DNA of 24,588 nucleotides from an uncultured Oscillospiraceae bacterium (lineage in GTDB: Bacteria > Bacillota > Clostridia > Oscillospirales > Ruminococcaceae), in the NCBI GenBank assembly GCA_934481445.1, contig CAKSPC010000038.1, positions 1 to 24,588 of the forward strand, given 5' to 3'. Numbering within the stretch: the stretch's first letter is position 1; the number at the start of each line of letters is the position of its first letter. The notes under the pieces were generated by a model. The model made no database searches. It worked only from the letters and a program-made list of their open reading frames with translations, and was not told the DNA's origin. Below are positions 22,523 through 24,588 of the stretch, in pieces. Made by a program: the position numbers and the translations under genes.

Positions 22523-23015
22523 CCTCTGTCACACAATTTTCCGAAAGACTTTTCTGTACATCAATAATGCGCTGATTTGTGCTTCCGCGGAATTTAAGCG
22601 TAAGCGAGCGGTTCGCAAGCTCAAATCGACCGTCCACAAGGTAATCAATGACGGAAAGCAGCCTGCCGACGTACTCCTCCTTCTCCGCCTTTTTGAGAAG
22701 CTCCTCAAACGTCCAGCCGCTGTAGCACATGATATTATATCCGTGCTCCCTGAAACGACTGCCCAGTTCATACAGTGCCTGCGGCTGGCAGAAAGGCTCT
22801 CCGCCGGAGAATGTGACCCCCTGCGTCAGCGGATTTTCTATGCACTCGTTGTACAGCACGTCGGTATCGGTGACGCGTCCACCCGAGAAATCATGCGTTT
22901 TCGGGTTGTGGCAGCCCTCGCAGTGGTGTGGACATCCCTGCGTGAAAATAACATAGCGCAGCCCGGGACCGTCTACGATGGAATCCTCCACTGTGCCCGC
23001 AATTCTTATCTCCAT
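22512..23015 (-). CDS. nrdG: Anaerobic ribonucleoside-triphosphate reductase activating protein
   Basis: NrdG is the radical SAM activase that installs the glycyl radical on NrdD. The 167-residue protein has the usual family length and shows the DGPGLRYVIFTQGC start and the [4Fe-4S] motif CPHHCEGC (Cys28, Cys32, Cys35), then GVTFSGGEPFCQP and a YSGWTFEELL segment, all typical. It lies 56 nt after the nrdD stop codon with GGAGG before the ATG at 23015. A hairpin with a short T-tract sits in the gap. Expression under anaerobic growth or NrdR control would be set upstream of nrdD, outside the window. Confidence 0.97.
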   Translation of the reverse strand: MEIRIAGTVEDSIVDGPGLRYVIFTQGCPHHCEGCHNPKTHDFSGGRVTDTDVLYNECIENPLTQGVTFSGGEPFCQPQALYELGSRFREHGYNIMCYSGWTFEELLKKAEKEEYVGRLLSVIDYLVDGRFELANRSLTLKFRGSTNQRIIDVQKSLSENCVTEVEL

Positions 23016-23027
23016 ATTTCCTCCATC

Positions 23028-23055
23028 AAAACAGCCGCCATTGTGTCGGCGGCTG
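23028..23055 (-). terminator. Intercistronic terminator-like hairpin between nrdD and nrdG
   Basis: On the minus strand CAGCCGCC, an 8-nt loop and GGCGGCTG form a perfect 8-bp stem followed by TTTTGATGG (stem bases 23048-23055 and 23032-23039). The four-T tract is short and nrdG has no visible own promoter, so this likely lowers nrdG expression relative to nrdD or stabilises the nrdD message. Confidence 0.55.
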
Positions 23056-23071
23056 CTGTTATTCCGAAATT

Positions 23072-24588
23072 TTATTCTATGCCGTGTTTTACGCGGTCGG
23101 CTTCCTCGGCGCGCTTTGCGTTGTTGAAGCGGTCAAGCGTTCCGACGAGGTATCCTGTTATACGGCGGATGCGCTCGAACTGGACCTCGTCCTCTTTTCT
23201 GTGGCAGCGCGGGCACTCGTCGTCGATTATGCCCGTGTAGCCGCAGCAGGGGTCGCGGTCGATGGGGTGGTTGATGGCACCGTAGCCTATTCCCTGTTCC
23301 TTCATAAAGCGAACTATCTGCTCGAACGCGTCGAGATTTTTCAGCGGGTCGCCGTCAAGCTCGATATAGCTGATGTGTCCGCCGTTTGTAAGCGCATGAT
23401 AGGGCGCCTCGAGGCGGATCTTCCTGAATGCGCTGATATGATAATATACCGGAACATGGAAAGAGTTGGTATAGTATTCCCTGTCGGTTATACCATCAAT
23501 GATGCCGTATTTTTTCTTGTCGATGGCGATAAATCTTCCCGAAAGACCCTCAGCTGGGGTTGCAAGCAGGCTGAAATTAAGGCCCGTGCGCTTGCTTTCT
23601 TCGTCCATGCGTTCTCTCATATGGGTGATTATCTCAAGGCCGAGCTTCTGCGACTCCTCGCTTTCGCCGTGGTGCGCGCCGACAAGCGCTTTAAGGCACT
23701 CTGCAAGGCCGATAAAGCCCATTGAAAGCGTTCCATGCTTTAGTATCTCTGCAACACTGTCGTTTTCGGAAAGCTTCTCAGAATCGATCCATACACCCTG
23801 CCCCATAAGGAACGGATAATTTCTGACGTGCTTGCTGCACTGTATCTTGAAGCGGTGAAGAAGCTGGTCAACGACGAGATTCATCATCCTGTCAAGGCTT
23901 TCATAGAACGCCTTGACATCACCGTGCGCTTCAATGCCGAGCCGCGGGAGGTTTATCGTTGTAAAGCTGAGGTTTCCTCTGCCCGTTACGATCTCGCGGG
24001 TGGGATCGTAGGTGTTGCCGATAACTCTCGTGCGGCATCCCATGTATGCGATCTCGGTGTTGTAATCGCCTTCCTTGTAATACTGAAGGTTGAACGGCGC
24101 GTCGATAAAGCTGAAATTCGGGAACATTCTCTTTGCGGATACGCGTATCGCAAGCTTGAAAAGATCGTAGTTCGGGTCGCCCTCGTTGAAGTTGACGCCC
24201 TCCTTGACCTTGAAAATATGTATCGGGAAAATAGGCGTTTCGCCGTTGCCAAGACCGCTTTCGGTGGCAAGCATAACGTTGCGGGAAACCATTCTGCCCT
24301 CGGGGGTAATGTCCGTACCATAATTTATGGAGGAGAACGGATTCTGCGCGCCCGCGCGGGAATTCATGGTGTTAAGATTGTGGATGAGCGCTTCCATCGC
24401 CTGATATGTTGCGCGGTCGGTTTCTGCTTCGGCAAGCTTTTCTGCACTGTCCTGAAGCTCGGAGAACCTGTCGCCGTACTCGGGGGCAAGCTTTTCCCAC
24501 TCCTTTTCCTTGTAATCATAGTTACCGGAAAGGCGCGGATAAAGTCCGGTTTCTTTTTCAATATCAGCCATATTGGCAGCAAGCTTTT
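23072..24588 (-). CDS. nrdD: Anaerobic ribonucleoside-triphosphate reductase (class III), C-terminal part (cut by window edge)
   Basis: NrdD makes deoxyribonucleotides from NTPs without oxygen using a glycyl radical. About 505 C-terminal codons are visible; the frame stays open to the right edge (KLAAN precedes the first visible Met at 24571), so that Met is not the start. Seen are NPFSSINYGTD, the YMGCRTRV segment, RGNLSFTTINLPRLGIEA, the metal site region with CC and CPRC (DPCCGYTGIIDDECPRCHR), and the glycyl radical loop RITGYL close to the C-terminus. The first metal-site pair reads as adjacent cysteines rather than CxxC, so zinc binding may differ slightly from T4 NrdD. Activation depends on NrdG encoded downstream. 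Confidence 0.96.
   Translation of the reverse strand, partial: KLAANMADIEKETGLYPRLSGNYDYKEKEWEKLAPEYGDRFSELQDSAEKLAEAETDRATYQAMEALIHNLNTMNSRAGAQNPFSSINYGTDITPEGRMVSRNVMLATESGLGNGETPIFPIHIFKVKEGVNFNEGDPNYDLFKLAIRVSAKRMFPNFSFIDAPFNLQYYKEGDYNTEIAYMGCRTRVIGNTYDPTREIVTGRGNLSFTTINLPRLGIEAHGDVKAFYESLDRMMNLVVDQLLHRFKIQCSKHVRNYPFLMGQGVWIDSEKLSENDSVAEILKHGTLSMGFIGLAECLKALVGAHHGESEESQKLGLEIITHMRERMDEESKRTGLNFSLLATPAEGLSGRFIAIDKKKYGIIDGITDREYYTNSFHVPVYYHISAFRKIRLEAPYHALTNGGHISYIELDGDPLKNLDAFEQIVRFMKEQGIGYGAINHPIDRDPCCGYTGIIDDECPRCHRKEDEVQFERIRRITGYLVGTLDRFNNAKRAEEADRVKHGIE

Overview
The window looks like a chromosomal, mostly housekeeping stretch of an anaerobic Gram-positive bacterium, most likely a Clostridia member of the Oscillospiraceae/Ruminococcus type. 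This is inferred from protein character: a class III anaerobic ribonucleotide reductase, a SPFH/zinc-ribbon protein, a PrsA-like lipoprotein, AGGAGG-type ribosome binding sites and near-consensus sigma-A promoters in AT-rich gaps. No rRNA, tRNA, CRISPR array, insertion sequence or phage gene was seen.

Layout. Positions 1-4470 hold a tightly packed minus-strand operon: promoter at 4442-4470, thymidylate-kinase-like protein, DUF2156 protein, DJ-1/PfpI protein, 5-formyl-THF cyclo-ligase, MltG, and a U32-family protein cut by the left edge. Positions 4496-5936 hold a single SPFH/zinc-ribbon gene with its own promoter and terminator. Positions 5985-9740 hold a heterodimeric ABC exporter pair with one degenerate ATP site and a leader of about 160 nt. 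Positions 9802-16432 read, from the promoter, proB, proA, a one-TM protein and a PrsA-like lipoprotein; then comes an intrinsic terminator that abuts the ribosome binding site of an ABC-F gene, followed by a coupled two-TM small protein. At about 16.4-16.55 kb a divergent promoter pair starts a plus-strand operon (16526-20836): a two-TM protein, an AcpS-like protein lacking both metal ligands, a Tet(M)/EF-G-like GTPase fused to a YacP/Rae1-type NYN nuclease domain, and trmO. A convergent, promoter-equipped oligopeptide-binding lipoprotein follows on the minus strand (20843-22522). The window ends with nrdG and the 3' part of nrdD, both minus.

The most exciting item is the GTPase-NYN fusion. 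An EF-G/Tet(M)-shaped factor binds the ribosomal A-site region, and B. subtilis Rae1 (YacP) cuts mRNA in the A site. Joining the two in one polypeptide suggests a self-delivering ribosome-associated mRNA endonuclease. Its operon partner TrmO modifies tRNA at the anticodon loop, so the operon has a translation theme. Other points worth a look are the AcpS-like protein without its Asp and Glu ligands, an apparent ATA start codon on the substrate-binding lipoprotein, and the terminator directly before the ABC-F gene. All family assignments were made by eye from motifs, without database searches.
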